A DNA stretch of 64,000 nucleotides from Diospyros lotus (Eukaryota > Streptophyta > Magnoliopsida > Ericales > Ebenaceae): positions 17,393,310-17,457,309 of the forward strand of contig NC_068352.1 of the NCBI RefSeq assembly GCF_014633365.1, read 5' to 3'. The notes under the pieces are model-generated. The model was not told the origin of the DNA. It ran no database searches and was given only the letters and a program-made list of their open reading frames with translations. Of the stretch, positions 1-11,898 are shown piece after piece (positions within the stretch are counted from its first letter, which is position 1; each line of letters begins with the position of its first letter). Position numbers and translations under genes: made by a program.

Positions 1-2568
1 GGCAATTTGGGGTTGGGTTTTCATTAGGGCTTGGTGGCCTTATTCTTGGAGTTGCCAAAGTGGTGATTTGTTGCCCAAATATGAGCCTTGAATGCATTAA
101 TCGTGATTACCAAAGGGAGTTATTTAATACTTTGTGTATTTTTCATTTAATTTTGTTTTCGATTATATTGCACTAACTATCTTGTTTTGTAGATCTTCTG
201 CTCACACTATGGATGTTGTATGTGTATTTTAATCAAATGTTTGGAACATGTACAAAGGGAGAAAATCTGACCATAGGTTTACAACAAACGTTGTGGGGAG
301 TAGGTTTGAACTAAACACATCGTTGATTCACAATTGTTTTAAGATACCCAACGAAGGGGAAAGTTATCAATCTTGGCCATTTAATATTGTTGAAGCCACC
401 AAAGTCATTTTTTAAAATGATTCATTGACCAAAAATGTGGATGACATGACAAGACTATCACTCTATAATAGGCTTATTCATTTAATTTATATTCAAGTTC
501 TCTCGCCTAAGAAAGACAATTTTGCTCAAATAATGAATATTTATGATTAATATACATGATTATCACTATGAAAAGAGTGGATTTGTGATTTTGCATTGTC
601 AGTTGGATGATCAATGCATTTAATGGGAAGAACATGGTACTAGCTTGTGGTATGGCTGTCAGTACCATATTGGATGCCAAAATAATTGTTTTAGGAGAAT
701 TCAAGAAGATTTACACAAATCCAGCCAAGCATCTCAACCAGGCGACCTTACTTCTAATGGGATATAAAGAGGATGAAGATGGAAATTGGGTCAAATCAAG
801 AAAGAGAAAATTTGTCTCATCATCTTCATTTAAGTCTAAGGCAGAAGAGACAGAGCCTTCCATAGCCCTTCTTGACACCATCAGTCCATCTATGCACGAT
901 TAGCCTTCTTCCAATACTATAGTTGACCATCAACTATTCAAGATGGAAGAAGACCTACAACTAGTGGTTCATGGGATAACAGACCTTAAAGAGTGAGATG
1001 GTGTCTGTTAAGAGCAACATGACTGTCTTTTATAGCTAGATGGTTGAGTTAAAAACACTCATTCTTACCTTACAACCTCTTGTGCACATCAGACTGGTCA
1101 AGTTCCTAACCCTTCACAGCCTCTTGCACCTTTAGCCATTGCGTTTTTATTCCTTTTGTTTTTAAAAGCATTCAAACATTATACTAATGTTTTTTGACAT
1201 AATGTTTGATTTTGATTTTTATGACACATGTGCGTATGCAATAATGGTTGAATTATATGATTACTTGAATGTGATCGTTCAGGGGGAGTTATGTAAATGT
1301 GATTTTGATTTGCAAAACTTTCAATCATATTAGTTTTCAACTTAAGAGGGAATCATTGCTTACCTTTTTTATTCATGACAAAAAGGGGGAGAAATGGTAA
1401 ACCTTATTAAAATTTTGTCATTATCAAAAAATGGGAGATAATAAACTTGATTTTGATGATGTATATTTTAAACACAAAAAATTTGATAAAGTGTCAATGA
1501 TATTGGACTTAAAGGTTTTGGACATGTTGATATAAGTATTTTAAACTTCAAGGTTTTGATCTTAAACAATTTTTGAAAATAGTTTTTGAACTTGTCTTTT
1601 AAATCAATGAAATCTTATAGATCCTAAAGTATTGTTAAAGTTTTAAAAGACAAATAAGTAGCTTGAAAATAGAAGAAAAGTCAATTAAGTCAATTAAATA
1701 TTGAATCTAATTCAAAACTGTCGACCCATTCTATGACTGTCAACTGGTTTTTTCTAAACGGTTGACTTATTCTTTGAGTTTGTCAACTTATTCTTCATAA
1801 CAAGTCGATTAATTTAATGTATATATTTTGGATCAATGTTCTAGGACTAAATAGTCAACTAATTTTTGTTTTTGGAAACATTGTCGACTGATTTTTTAAT
1901 ATTTTAAAATAAACTATTGATTGCATTATGGAATTGTCAACAATTTCTATCAAAAAATTACTAATTAACGACTAGTTTAGTGCAAACTCCATTTCGATCT
2001 CCAACGACTAGAATTTTGCAAAAGACATTCATGAATATACGGACATTTTGAAAATCATATAATTTGTTGAAATAGTGGACTTGTTCATCTAAGATATCAG
2101 ATTTTTAAATCACTTTTTAAGCTTAACTGTTTCAATCTTTTCTCATTCAAGACTTGTTCTTATTTTGTAAAATATGTTTTAGTCTTGTTATAATAAGATC
2201 CTGTGTTGAGATTCTTTTTTTATTATATATTTCTTATTCTTCTTTGTAAGAAATTTTCCTAATAAGAAGAGTTAGAAGACTATTGGAAAAGTTAGCAAGT
2301 GTATTGAATTATGGTTTGCAGTTCGGGTTTGAATTTAGTGGATTTGGAAATTTCTAGCGATGAGTTAGAGTAATGGACGTAGACTGAGGATAGTCAAACC
2401 ATTATAAAATATTCTTGTATCTTGTATTTTTATATTTTTTAAACATTTTCATTACATTGCACTTCAATTACAGCATTTCCAACATTCATACTATTTCATC
2501 ATTTTTTAAAAAATATTATTCAAAATAATTTTTTTAAAACACTTAATTCACTCTCTCTTGGGTATGTG
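1..2568 (+). mobile_element. Decayed LTR-retrotransposon remains (coding relic, PPT-like tract, 3' LTR-like tail)
   Basis: No intact gene is present. A reading frame at 607-903 (98 residues) ends in a segment typical of the C-terminus of plant LTR-element structural proteins (MGYKEDEDGNWVKSRKRK). Purine-rich AAAAAGGGGGAGAAATGG near 1380 and a similar tract near 1430 look like polypurine tracts, and a 3' LTR should follow. At 2375-2420 the motif AACCATTATAAAATATT lies in a context resembling the R-U5 part of SIRE-like Copia LTRs; the same motif recurs near 39305. The sequence then runs to a small hAT insertion at 2577. Seen: the motifs and their order. Inferred: the element type. The left end lies outside the window. 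Confidence 0.5.
607..903 (+). pseudogene. Fragment of a retrotransposon structural protein
   Basis: A 98-residue open frame with a basic patch (KSRKRKF) at about residues 63-69. The tail MGYKEDEDGNWVKSRKRK resembles the GYxxxDGxWV region of plant retroelement open reading frames that lie before a purine tract and LTR. Flanking sequence in all frames is full of stops, so this is probably a surviving piece of a longer dead frame, not a small host gene. The ATG is only the first available methionine. The family assignment is from recollection of pattern, not from a search. Confidence 0.35.
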
Positions 2569-2576
2569 GTGCCATA

Positions 2577-3032
2577 CAAGGAGAGCAAAAGTTCGGTTTA
2601 CCTGAAACAATCGAACCGAATCAACCAAATTTGTCAGTTCAATTTGGTTTCTTTCTTACATCAATTCAGTTCGGTTAATTTTTCTTAAAATTCAATTTTT
2701 AGTTCGGTTTTTTGGTTGGAAGAATCGAACTAATTGAATCTACTGAACTTTAAAATGATGTTGTTTTGATGTTTCTAAAACGACATCGTTTTCTTAGGTT
2801 TTATGTGTATTATTTATCAGTTATTTCAGTTTTCTTTGATTTTTTTGTATTTCTTCAATTTAATTGGTTCAATTTGATTTATACAGTTTGGGTTTAGTTT
2901 TTTCCATTATCGATTAGTTTGATTTTTTGAGTTAATGGATCGATTTGGTTCAATTTTACTCCTTGATTCGGTTTAATCTATTAATGAATTTTGATCGTTT
3001 CGATAATCAAATTGATCGTTTGTACACCCCTA
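2577..3032. mobile_element. Nonautonomous hAT element (456 bp) with 8-bp target duplication
   Basis: Direct repeats GTGCCATA at 2569-2576 and 3033-3040 flank the element exactly. The right end reads GTTTGTACACCCCTA, the reverse complement of the TAGGGGTGTACAAAC type of hAT terminus. The left end (CAAGGAGAGCAAAAG) is a diverged partner. Inside are many GGTTCGGTT/AACCGAAC-type repeats and the palindrome-like AAAACGACATCGTTTT. The same two features occur in the larger hAT at 3193-8577, so the two are probably related. There is no coding capacity. It interrupts the LTR-like DNA at its left. Confidence 0.75.
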
Positions 3033-4528
3033 GTGCCATACAAACACAAATTGTCTAACAAATGAAACTTATATCTAATCGAAAATGTGTATAATATTTT
3101 TAATCAAACTCATATATTAGTATATTAGTATGTTATATATTTATATTAATATAATATAAAATATATTATATTAAAATACCATAATAAATGAGTAGAGGTG
3201 TGCATTTGTTTGGTTTAACCGAACCACCGAACCGAACCGACCAAATCAGCTGGTTCAGTTCGGTTATTAAACTTTACGGTTAGCGGTTCGATTGAGCAGT
3301 TCGATTAGTTCAGACAATTACTTGAAGGAACTGAACCAACCGATATATGAAACGACGTCTTTTTGTATATCGTAAAACGACGTCATTTTGAGTTAAGACC
3401 AGCCTTAGATTGTCACTTGCTTAGTCGATTTTGGTTCTGTTCGCACACCATTAGACTTCGACTTCGAGAGACTTCCTTGAGAGAGAGCGAAACCCTAACC
3501 CTAACCTAGAAACCCCCTTTCGAATCTCAACCATCGTCGCCGTTGCCGTCGTCTGTTGCCCTCGGTAGTTGGTTCCTTCGTCGCCTTTGCTGTCTTGGCA
3601 CGTCATTTGCCTTTGTGTTAGACATCGACATACTCACATAGGTGAGTCTCTGATCAACCATCGCGTCTTGCTCTCTATCTCTCTCCAATATTTAGCTTTG
3701 TTTTTGCCTTTTTGGATATGTAGATAGATATCAACGCCGACGCCGAGTCACCGACCATCCGTTGTTCATCCATCATTCGTCCACCACTCTTAGGTATTTT
3801 TTGATTTATTTTGGTTTTTTCCTTTGTTTTGATTTTGATATGCTACTCAACTTTGTACATTGTCCCATCCTAGTCCATTTTTGGTTTGTTCGTTTTGATT
3901 TTATTTTGGTTTTAATTAAATGATTTCCTCTTGGCATGATGGCATCAATCCATTTTTTTTCTACTGCCGGCTAACTTATGGTATGTTTCAAGACCATAAA
4001 ATAGAGGATTCGAACATGAGGATTTTTTTTTTTAATTTTGTATTTTAGTTTATTGTGTTATACTTTTTTATTCATGTCTATTCTATTTCTTATTTTAATA
4101 GTTTTCTTTTGAACATAGTCAAATGGATCTTTAACTTTAAGGCTTGAGTTGTGATCCAAATAACATATATTTTTCAAAGTCATAGTCAAGTGAACACTAA
4201 ACAGTACAGGTTCATTTTGTTCAAAGCCATACTTAAAAAATGCATGACAAATAACATATATTTTTCACTCATAAAAGGTATAAACTAATATTTTTCAAAA
4301 TGCATGACAAATAACATATATTTTTCAAAATAAAAATATATATTTTTCTCATAGGTTTCTATGGATACTAATGGTGGTATTATTTAAACCCCACTAAGGT
4401 TATCCTTCTAAGGCCATTCAAATAATAATAATGACAACATTACTATTATTTGAAAGAGACTAATTTTGATAATATTATTGTAATATAACAAGGAGTATAA
4501 ATGTTATTACACTGGTACTTCATTCGAA

Positions 4529-6936
4529 ATGGCAGCCTCAACGTCCTCCTCTTGCAATGTACGTAAAATTATACTACTATTGCTATATGGTATTTTTGTA
4601 ATTGATTTTTGTTTTGATATGTTGGGTTTCCTAATTTATGTACATAAATGCCCTTTCCAAGTATAGTCTTTAGTCTTTAAAAATATTTAAATTACTCCTT
4701 ACTATTTAAATACATTTAAATTAAAATTACAATTGTCAATTGTATTAATAATCTAATTTTAGATGACAAGAGAAGAAGACATGACTCACACCACAAATAT
4801 CCCTAGTATAGATGATAGTTCAAGACCTGCACCAATAACACTAACCCAAGATAGCCAAGTAGAAAATGATAGAAGTGCAACTTCACTTGGGAAGGTAAAG
4901 AGAAAACCAATAAGAGGTAGGTCAGAGGCTTAGGATCATTTTATAAAGTTTATAAATTCAAATGGTGAGATTAAAGGGAGATGCAACTATTATTCTAAGG
5001 AGTTCCACTGTGATCCCAAAAAAATGAGACTACAGCTTTAAGGAATCATATGGGAAATTGTAAGAAACACCCTCATGCTATAGAATCTCGTCAAATGAAA
5101 TTACATTTTCAATCAACTGCAACAGAGGGTGGGAGAGAAAGTGGTGATAATGTTGCTTCAATTGTTAATTGGAAATTTGATCAAGTGCTCTCAAGAAATT
5201 CTTTAGGTCGTATGCTGATAGTAGATGAGCTACCTTTCAAGTTTGTTGAGCGTGAGAGGTTCAAACACTTTGTGAATGTTATTTGTCAAAAATTTCAATT
5301 TCCTTCATGTTGGACTATGGCGCGTGATTGTTTTCAATTATTCAAAGAATAGAGGTTGAACATAATGAATGAGTTAAAAAATTATTGTCAAAGAGTTTGC
5401 TTAACCACTGACACTTGGACTTTAATTCAAATGATGAATTATATGTGCTTGACAACGCACTATATTGACAATACTTGGATTTTGAAGAAAAAAATCTTAA
5501 ACTTTTGTCTAATATCTAGTCATAAGGGTGATGCCACTGCTATAGCAATTGAGAAATGTCTCATGGGATGGGAACTTGATAGAGTTTTTACTTTGACAAT
5601 GAATAATACTAGTTCAAATGATGTTGTGGCTAATTTCAAGAAAAAAATGGTAAAATGGGATACTAGCATTAAGAATGGGTAATATTTGCATATAAGGTGT
5701 GTGGCTCACATTATAAATCTAGTTATACAAAATGGGTTGAAAGACCTAAATGAATCGGTAACAATAGTTAGGGATGCAGTAAGATATGTTAGACAATCCC
5801 CAGCAAGATTGAGAAAATTCAAACAATGTGTTGAAATGGAAAAAATTGAATGTAAGGGTTTGTTATCGTTAAACGTTGCAACTAGATGGAATTCCACGTA
5901 CTTGATGTTAGAGACCGCTCAAAAGTTTGAGAGAGCTTTTGAGAGATTTGATGAAGAAGATCCTTGTTTTAAATTTGATCTTAGTACAAGTAATTGGAAT
6001 ACTGATTTGAACCAAGTTATTACTATAGATGGGAGACTGAAGTTAGAGGATTAGAATAATGTCAGATTTTTTGTCAAAGTGTTGAAACATTTTTATGAGC
6101 TAACTTTGCGAGTATTGGGTTCATCATATGTCACCTCAAACACATTTTTTCATGAACTTGGTAAGATGCATTGTCTCTTACAAGGGTGGTTGGAGAGTGA
6201 CGATTTTGAAATGGTAGAAATGGCGATAAAAATGAAAGAAAAGTTTGATAAATATTTGGGGGATCCGTACAAAACAAATCACTTAATTTATATTGTTGTA
6301 GTGCTTGATCCAAGATACAAATTAGAATATATGGAATATGTACTGAAAGAGATGTATCAGGGTGAGAGAGGAGTTGGTTTAGTTTTGTTATTAAAAAATT
6401 CCCTACATGCTTTATACGAGGAATAAAAGGAAAAGTTGGGACCTCGAGGTGATGTTAGAAAGCCATCTAAAATGTTTAACTGTTGTGGCTGATGACGAGA
6501 ACGATTCTGAAAATCCATTTTTTTCTCGCTTAAAAAAAATAAGTGTGGTAGTGGTAGTGGACCTACAATTGTGCCTTCGGAATTGAATAAGTATTTCAGT
6601 GAAGTGTGTGAGCCTTCAGCTAAAGAATTCAACATTTTGAAATGGTGGAAAGCAAATTGTCATAAGTTTCATATTCTGTCTCCGATGGCTTGAGATGTAT
6701 TGGCAATTACAGTTTGTACTGTTGCATATGAATCTACATTCAGCACTAGGGGTCGAGTATTTGATCCATTTAGGAGCTATTTATCTCCTAAAATAGTTGA
6801 AAATTTGATTTGTACCCAAGATTGGATTCGGTCATCTACCACCCCAATAAGTGTTAAAGAAGACTTGGAGCATGTTGAACAACTTGAAGAAGGTAAAACT
6901 CAGTTTTACTCTTTTTTAAATTTACTCAAGAGTTAG
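4529..6936 (+). pseudogene. hAT transposase, inactivated (BED zinc finger, RNase H-like core, hATC domain)
   Basis: A possible first exon starts at ATG 4529 (MAASTSSSCN) and ends at a GTACGT donor at 4559; the acceptor TTTTAG precedes ATG 4763. The frame then runs through a BED-type finger (CNYYSKEFHCDPKK, then H and C in RNHMGNC). The catalytic core carries LTTDTWT, RCVAHIINLVIQ and ATRWNSTY, and the C-terminal hATC dimerisation region ends near CTQDWIRSS. It is broken by TAG at 4931, TAG at 5350, TAA at 5680, TAG at 6052, TAA at 6424 and TGA at 6691. There is also a one-base loss in the A-run near 5020 and a frame change between 6427 and 6560. The order and spacing of domains are otherwise those of a full-length plant hAT transposase of about 680 residues. 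Confidence 0.9.
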
Positions 6937-7568
6937 TTCAATACGTGTTACTTTGATATTAACTAATTCATTTTGCGTAATGATTTTAGAATTGTTAAAG
7001 GTTATCATAAACACCAGTAGCTCAACATCCAATATGGAAATTTAGATTTTTTATTTTGAAGATCTCGTGCTTTTGTAAGTATATATGTTTTTTGTTTTAG
7101 TATATGTTTTTTGTTTCAGTGTTATGGCATGTAAAAGTTGTATTCTAGCACCAGTATATGTTTTTTGAGGCACTGTTTTATGAAGTTTAGAGTATGAGAA
7201 GTTAATTACATTTAATATTCTTTTCTTTTATTTTGACTCCAAATCAAATCAACAATGCTGTTTAGGTTAAATTATATTTTCTTCTATTGGAAAATTAGAT
7301 TTATTGGGATTCAACGAATGTTTAGAAATAACATGTTTAGGTATATCAATCTCTATCAAATGATATTTTTAATACTAATTCTGTGTCTTCAACCTTCTTT
7401 GTGTAGATTTTAAGCTGGTACCCGCGTGCATTGTATTTTCCAAATTTTGCAACTGTAGAACAATGTCAAAGCATAGATTTTAAGCTAGCTTTACGCAAGG
7501 GAGAAATAGTGGAGACCGCTAAGGATGTTAGAACAATGTGCTTACTGTTTATGTGCATAAACTTCTAG

Positions 7569-7636
7569 CCAAAAGTGTATAGGGAAGAACAAACATTTAG
7601 GGCCAAAAGTGTATAGGGAAGAACAAACATTTAGGG
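7569..7636. repeat. Perfect 34-bp tandem duplication
   Basis: The 34-bp unit beginning CCAAAAGTGTATAGGG occurs twice head to tail (7569-7602 and 7603-7636) with no mismatch. It lies in the 3' non-coding part of the hAT element, after the transposase pseudogene. The absence of mismatches in an otherwise decayed element suggests a recent local duplication. Confidence 0.9.
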
Positions 7637-8585
7637 GTCATTTGGTAGAACATTCATTTTTTGTTTTCTGATTTTGGTCTTATTAGTTTGAAAATGAAAA
7701 TGAGAAAATAACTTTATGCTTTTCTTCGACTTCACATGCCTCTTTTGCTAAAACATTTAACTGATATTATTCTTAAATTGTTATTTGCAATTGTTGCTCA
7801 TTCTGATTCAAGTCTGGATACTGAATTTGGTTGGAAACGCTGGAGCTAAGGTTTGTTTTAGTGCTGACTGTTGTGTCATTTTTTATTTTACAGTTGTTTC
7901 TTATACAGAAACATTTAATTGATATTATTGTCATTCATGATTTAGAATTTGCAGTTATTGATTTTGCAGTTGTTGATTTTAACTGATATTGTTGAATTTG
8001 CAGTTGTTGATTTTAGAATTTGTTTGTTTAAATATTTGGATGGTTACATATTTCTGGCTGCCAATATATTTGGATGGTATTAGGTGATTAGCATGAGTAG
8101 AGAATATTTCTCTAAATTATACACAATTTGTTTGTTTCCTTTTTGAAGAGTTTGGATTATGTATAATGTATTTAGGGTTGTTGGTCGGTTTGCATTGTCC
8201 TGTAAGCGTGGAATATATTTTGTAGCAACAATTGCATAGCATAGGTGATCTGTGAGCCAGAATTAGGGTTGCATTAACGGTCTGCAACTCTTTTCTTTTT
8301 TTGTTTAGATTTGTTCAATTTGGTTATGGACTTTTGGGTGTGTTTTCTATTCGGTTAGCTCATTGTCAAACTCGGTTAGTTCCATTTTTGATTAAATTCG
8401 ATTCAGTTGTTGGGTAGGTTTTCCGGTTCGGTTAGACCAAACTGAAAATTGGTTTGAATCGGTTCGGTTATTTCGATTAATGTTTTTGTTCGATTCGATT
8501 ATAGATTTAGAGACGGTTCGGTTCGGTTAGCTAAAAATTGGCAAGTTCGGTTCAGTTAAACCAAATGCACACCCTTATAATTGAG

Positions 8586-11500
8586 TGACAAAATTGTATT
8601 TTGGATATCTAAAATGAATGCATTATCCTCAACAGTGGAGTTTGGGATTCCCGAAGATGCGTCTACAACGTGCATTGCGTTTACGTGCCCAATTAATTAA
8701 TTAATTAAACTAAAACACAGATCGATAGAAACTCGCTTACCATGTCGCCGCATGTTACTCGCCTTCTGATTGAATACGTGTCTAGATATTGCTGCAAGTC
8801 CCTATGGCAAGATGGCGACTCTAACACGCAGTAAAATGGGGTGTTTGGCTTACTATTCTTAAAAGTAATTTTTAAGTTGCTTAAAATTTAAAAGTTAATT
8901 AACGTTTAAATTGATAATATATTTAAAAAAATATATTTTTAAATTATTAATTAATAATTATATATTTAATTTTAAAAAATTAATAAACTATTAAAACTTT
9001 ACAAAAAGACAAAAATAGATATATTATTGAATAATATAAATAAATCTATAAAATATTAATTTTTAATAAAAATAAATTATAAATTAATGTTTAATATAAT
9101 ATTTTATTAAAATTAATCAATATATATTATGTGTTATATATATATATATATATATAGTGAAAGGTTGCCGACGAGAGGAGGTGTCGATGGATGATAGAAA
9201 AAGCGATGAATGAGGTAATTAAGCGACGAGATGAGGTGTCTAATATAATATTATATATTATATATATATAATATATATTATATATATAATTATTATATGA
9301 AAATAGGGTTTTGTTAACGAGTGTCAACGTATATTTAATGCACTTAATTTTTAATATTTTTATTTAAAATACAATATATTTATTAATAGCCAATAAAAAT
9401 ATTAAAATACTAAAAACAAGTATTTAAATACACATTAACGAGTACCTTTAAGACATTTGTTTTCTCAAGAAAATAAAATATATTTATTATATCTTATCCT
9501 CTGTTTTACACACGTAACGTTGATCACTGGAGAATGATTAAAATATAATAAATATATTTATATTTGTTTACACATATATAATTTTATATACATCAGAAAA
9601 AATTATACAATTCCTAAAAACCAGCTGTCTTTGTGTTCAGTTCAGCTATTCCGTTGCAAAATAATTAATAAATTATCAAAAATAATTCTGGATCGTTGTC
9701 TTTATGTTTCAATTTTAAGTTTTAAATTTTGTATTTTGAACGTTTATTTTAAAATTATTAAAAACACGTCCTCTTTATCTATAACGTTTTCTACTTTTTA
9801 GAAATTTTGAGTGTATTTGTGATGAAAATAGATAAAAAAAAAAATTGTTATTTTGAATTTTTTTTATAAATTTTTTTCTTATTTTTGAAAATATGTTTTT
9901 AAAAATATAAAAATAAATACGTTTTTACTATTTTAAAAAATTAAAAATAACTTAAAAATAATAAAGAGAGCATAGTCTTTATTTTTTTTTTATTAATGTA
10001 GGATAGTATAGAAATGTTAACTAAATTGGACTTATATTTTATATTTATATTTATTTGAATACCTCACTTTTAAGTTTAAAGTTGGGAGTCCACAAACTCC
10101 AAATCCAAATCAAACTCAAACCAAAGGGAACTGAATAATTATTTGAGGCACTATGGCCATCTAACCCACCCTCAAATTGGGGTGAAATGCCCTCCAACCT
10201 ACCCCTAAATCCCATTTCAAATTTGAGGTGGTGAATACTATTACCCCAAATTTGGGGTAACTTTATTCATTTATCTTAAATTTCGAATAATGTGTTTATC
10301 TCCATTTTACTTTTCCATTTGAAGTATAATAAATTTTAATTCTTTTTGTATTTTTTATATATTTTTTTATTTACTTATTATTAGTATTAATAATATTTTA
10401 AATAATATTAATAAATTATAATCAATTATTAAATAACAATTACTAAATATATTAAATAAAAATTACAAACACAATAATTAAAAATGAATTGAATGAACAC
10501 TACATCATAAATCTTGAAAGTTAAGACTGCGTTTTCTTTACTATTTTCAAGTTATTTTTAGTTTTTGATTTTATAAAATAATAAAAATAAATTCTCTTTA
10601 CTATTTTAAAAAACAATTATAAAGAAAACTTAAAATAACAAAAAATTATTTTTGAGTATTTTCATACAAAACAAACTCTAATATCAAAACACGTTTATTT
10701 ATTTATTTATTCATATTTTATTATTATAATAAAAAAATATTACAAAATTCATTAACTTTAAAATATGTATATATTTTTTAATTATATATTAATATTAAAT
10801 ATTTCTAATTTACTGAATAATCAAATTTATTGAATAAAATATCATTAAAAAATTATTTTCAAAATTTCAGAACGTGTTTTTAAATTTTCTGTTTTGAGAA
10901 ATAATTTTTCAAAATGACAAATAAAATGTGTTTTTAATTTTTTAAAATAAAAAATTAAAAATAAATTCAAAACTCAAAATTAAAAATTGAAAAAAAAGGA
11001 ATGTAGTCTAAAGTTTTGAAGATTTAAATATTATATAAATAAATATAATAATTTAATAATTAGATAGATCATTTCTAAATCCTGTAAGATCATCGAAATA
11101 TAATAACTAAATAAATAATTTTAAGATAAAATAAAAATTTATAATAATAATAATAATATAAAAAGAAAATACTATTCCTTTACCCCAAATTTAAGATAAA
11201 GGGTTGGAGAAAATTTTATTCTTACCCCAAATTGGGGTAATAGAATAGTTTTTATGGAAAAAAAATGTCACGTGTGAAGTAGCCTCTCGTCTACAGTTTG
11301 AAAAAAGGGCAATATGAGTGTTGATTTCACCGTAAATTAATCTAATCATATATAAACGGAAGATGTATGACACTGACAAAGAGAGCGAAGGAGGGAGGGA
11401 TGAGGGGAGGATATTTTAGGTATTTTAAATATTCTAAATTAACAACAGAGAAACGTAACGTGACTTAAAAGGTCAAGCGTAACTGACTGTTGAATTCTAT

Positions 11501-11889
11501 TAAATATTAAATATTGGGGGTGGACTGACTGACTGACTATATATATTTATATATGTTTATTTTGAACGATATTATTTATACTCTTTTGAGCTACAGTTTG
11601 AATTATATAATATATTATAAATGATAAAAATATTCTTCGCATCTCATAATCTCATGCCGTCTCATCATCTTGGGATGAAAACTATTTTAATCATACATCT
11701 TACTATCTCACGACACCTTACGACCTTATCTCACTGTTTTAAATAAAAGATATTTTAAATATTTTAACTACATTGTGTAGTTCAAGATGTAAACCATAAT
11801 ATATCAATAGCATTTTTTGTTTATTTTAGGTTATGATATTTTTATTAAGAATATGTTTTATATTTATATTTTATAATTTACGTTATTAA
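8586..11889. other. AT-rich intergenic DNA without recognisable gene
   Basis: No frame with protein-like character was found on either strand. Contents are a TA microsatellite at 9135-9156, a GC-richer 90-bp island at 9160-9240, a second TA-rich tract at 9243-9290, and a TTACCCC palindrome element at about 10230-11250. There are many A/T homopolymers. A run of TTAA at 8690-8710 and some balanced-composition sequence (8620-8830) precede the AT-rich block. I cannot assign a function. Confidence 0.6.
10231..11250. mobile_element. Candidate nonautonomous DNA element bounded by TTACCCC palindromes
   Basis: At 10241-10260 lies a perfect 20-nt palindrome, TTACCCCAAATTTGGGGTAA. At 11222-11240 a 19-nt near-identical copy occurs (one A at its centre). 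The outward neighbours are also inverted: CTATTACCCC at the left, GGGGTAATAG at the right. The interior is very AT-rich and non-coding. A third partial copy (TTACCCCAAATTT) lies at 11180. I could not define a clean target duplication, so the limits are approximate and the class is unknown. Confidence 0.4.
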
Positions 11890-11898
11890 TTTAAAATA

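Larger units (their letters stand above)
3193..8577 (+). mobile_element. Complete hAT transposon (5385 bp) with dead transposase
   Basis: The left terminus TAGAGGTGTGCATTTG and the right terminus (reverse complement TAAGGGTGTGCATTTG) form an imperfect TIR. It continues as GGTTTAACCGAACC versus GGTTTAACTGAACC after a short insertion. Flanks are TAAATGAG (3185-3192) and TAATTGAG (8578-8585), an 8-bp duplication with one mismatch, as expected for hAT. Both subterminal regions (3205-3330, 8340-8560) are dense in CGGTT/AACCG repeats, the usual transposase-binding architecture. The interior carries a BED-finger/hATC transposase pseudogene on the plus strand. A long leader (about 3420-4528) contains telomere-like CCCTAA repeats at 3490-3507. 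Confidence 0.88.

Noticed and set aside
3490..3510. Telomere-like CCCTAA repeats
   Set aside because: Only about two to three units, within the leader of a hAT element; a common motif in plant 5' leaders and not a telomere or interstitial array.
9127..9300. CRISPR-like or structured array
   Set aside because: Simple TA microsatellites around a unique island; no spaced direct repeats, and the organism is a plant.
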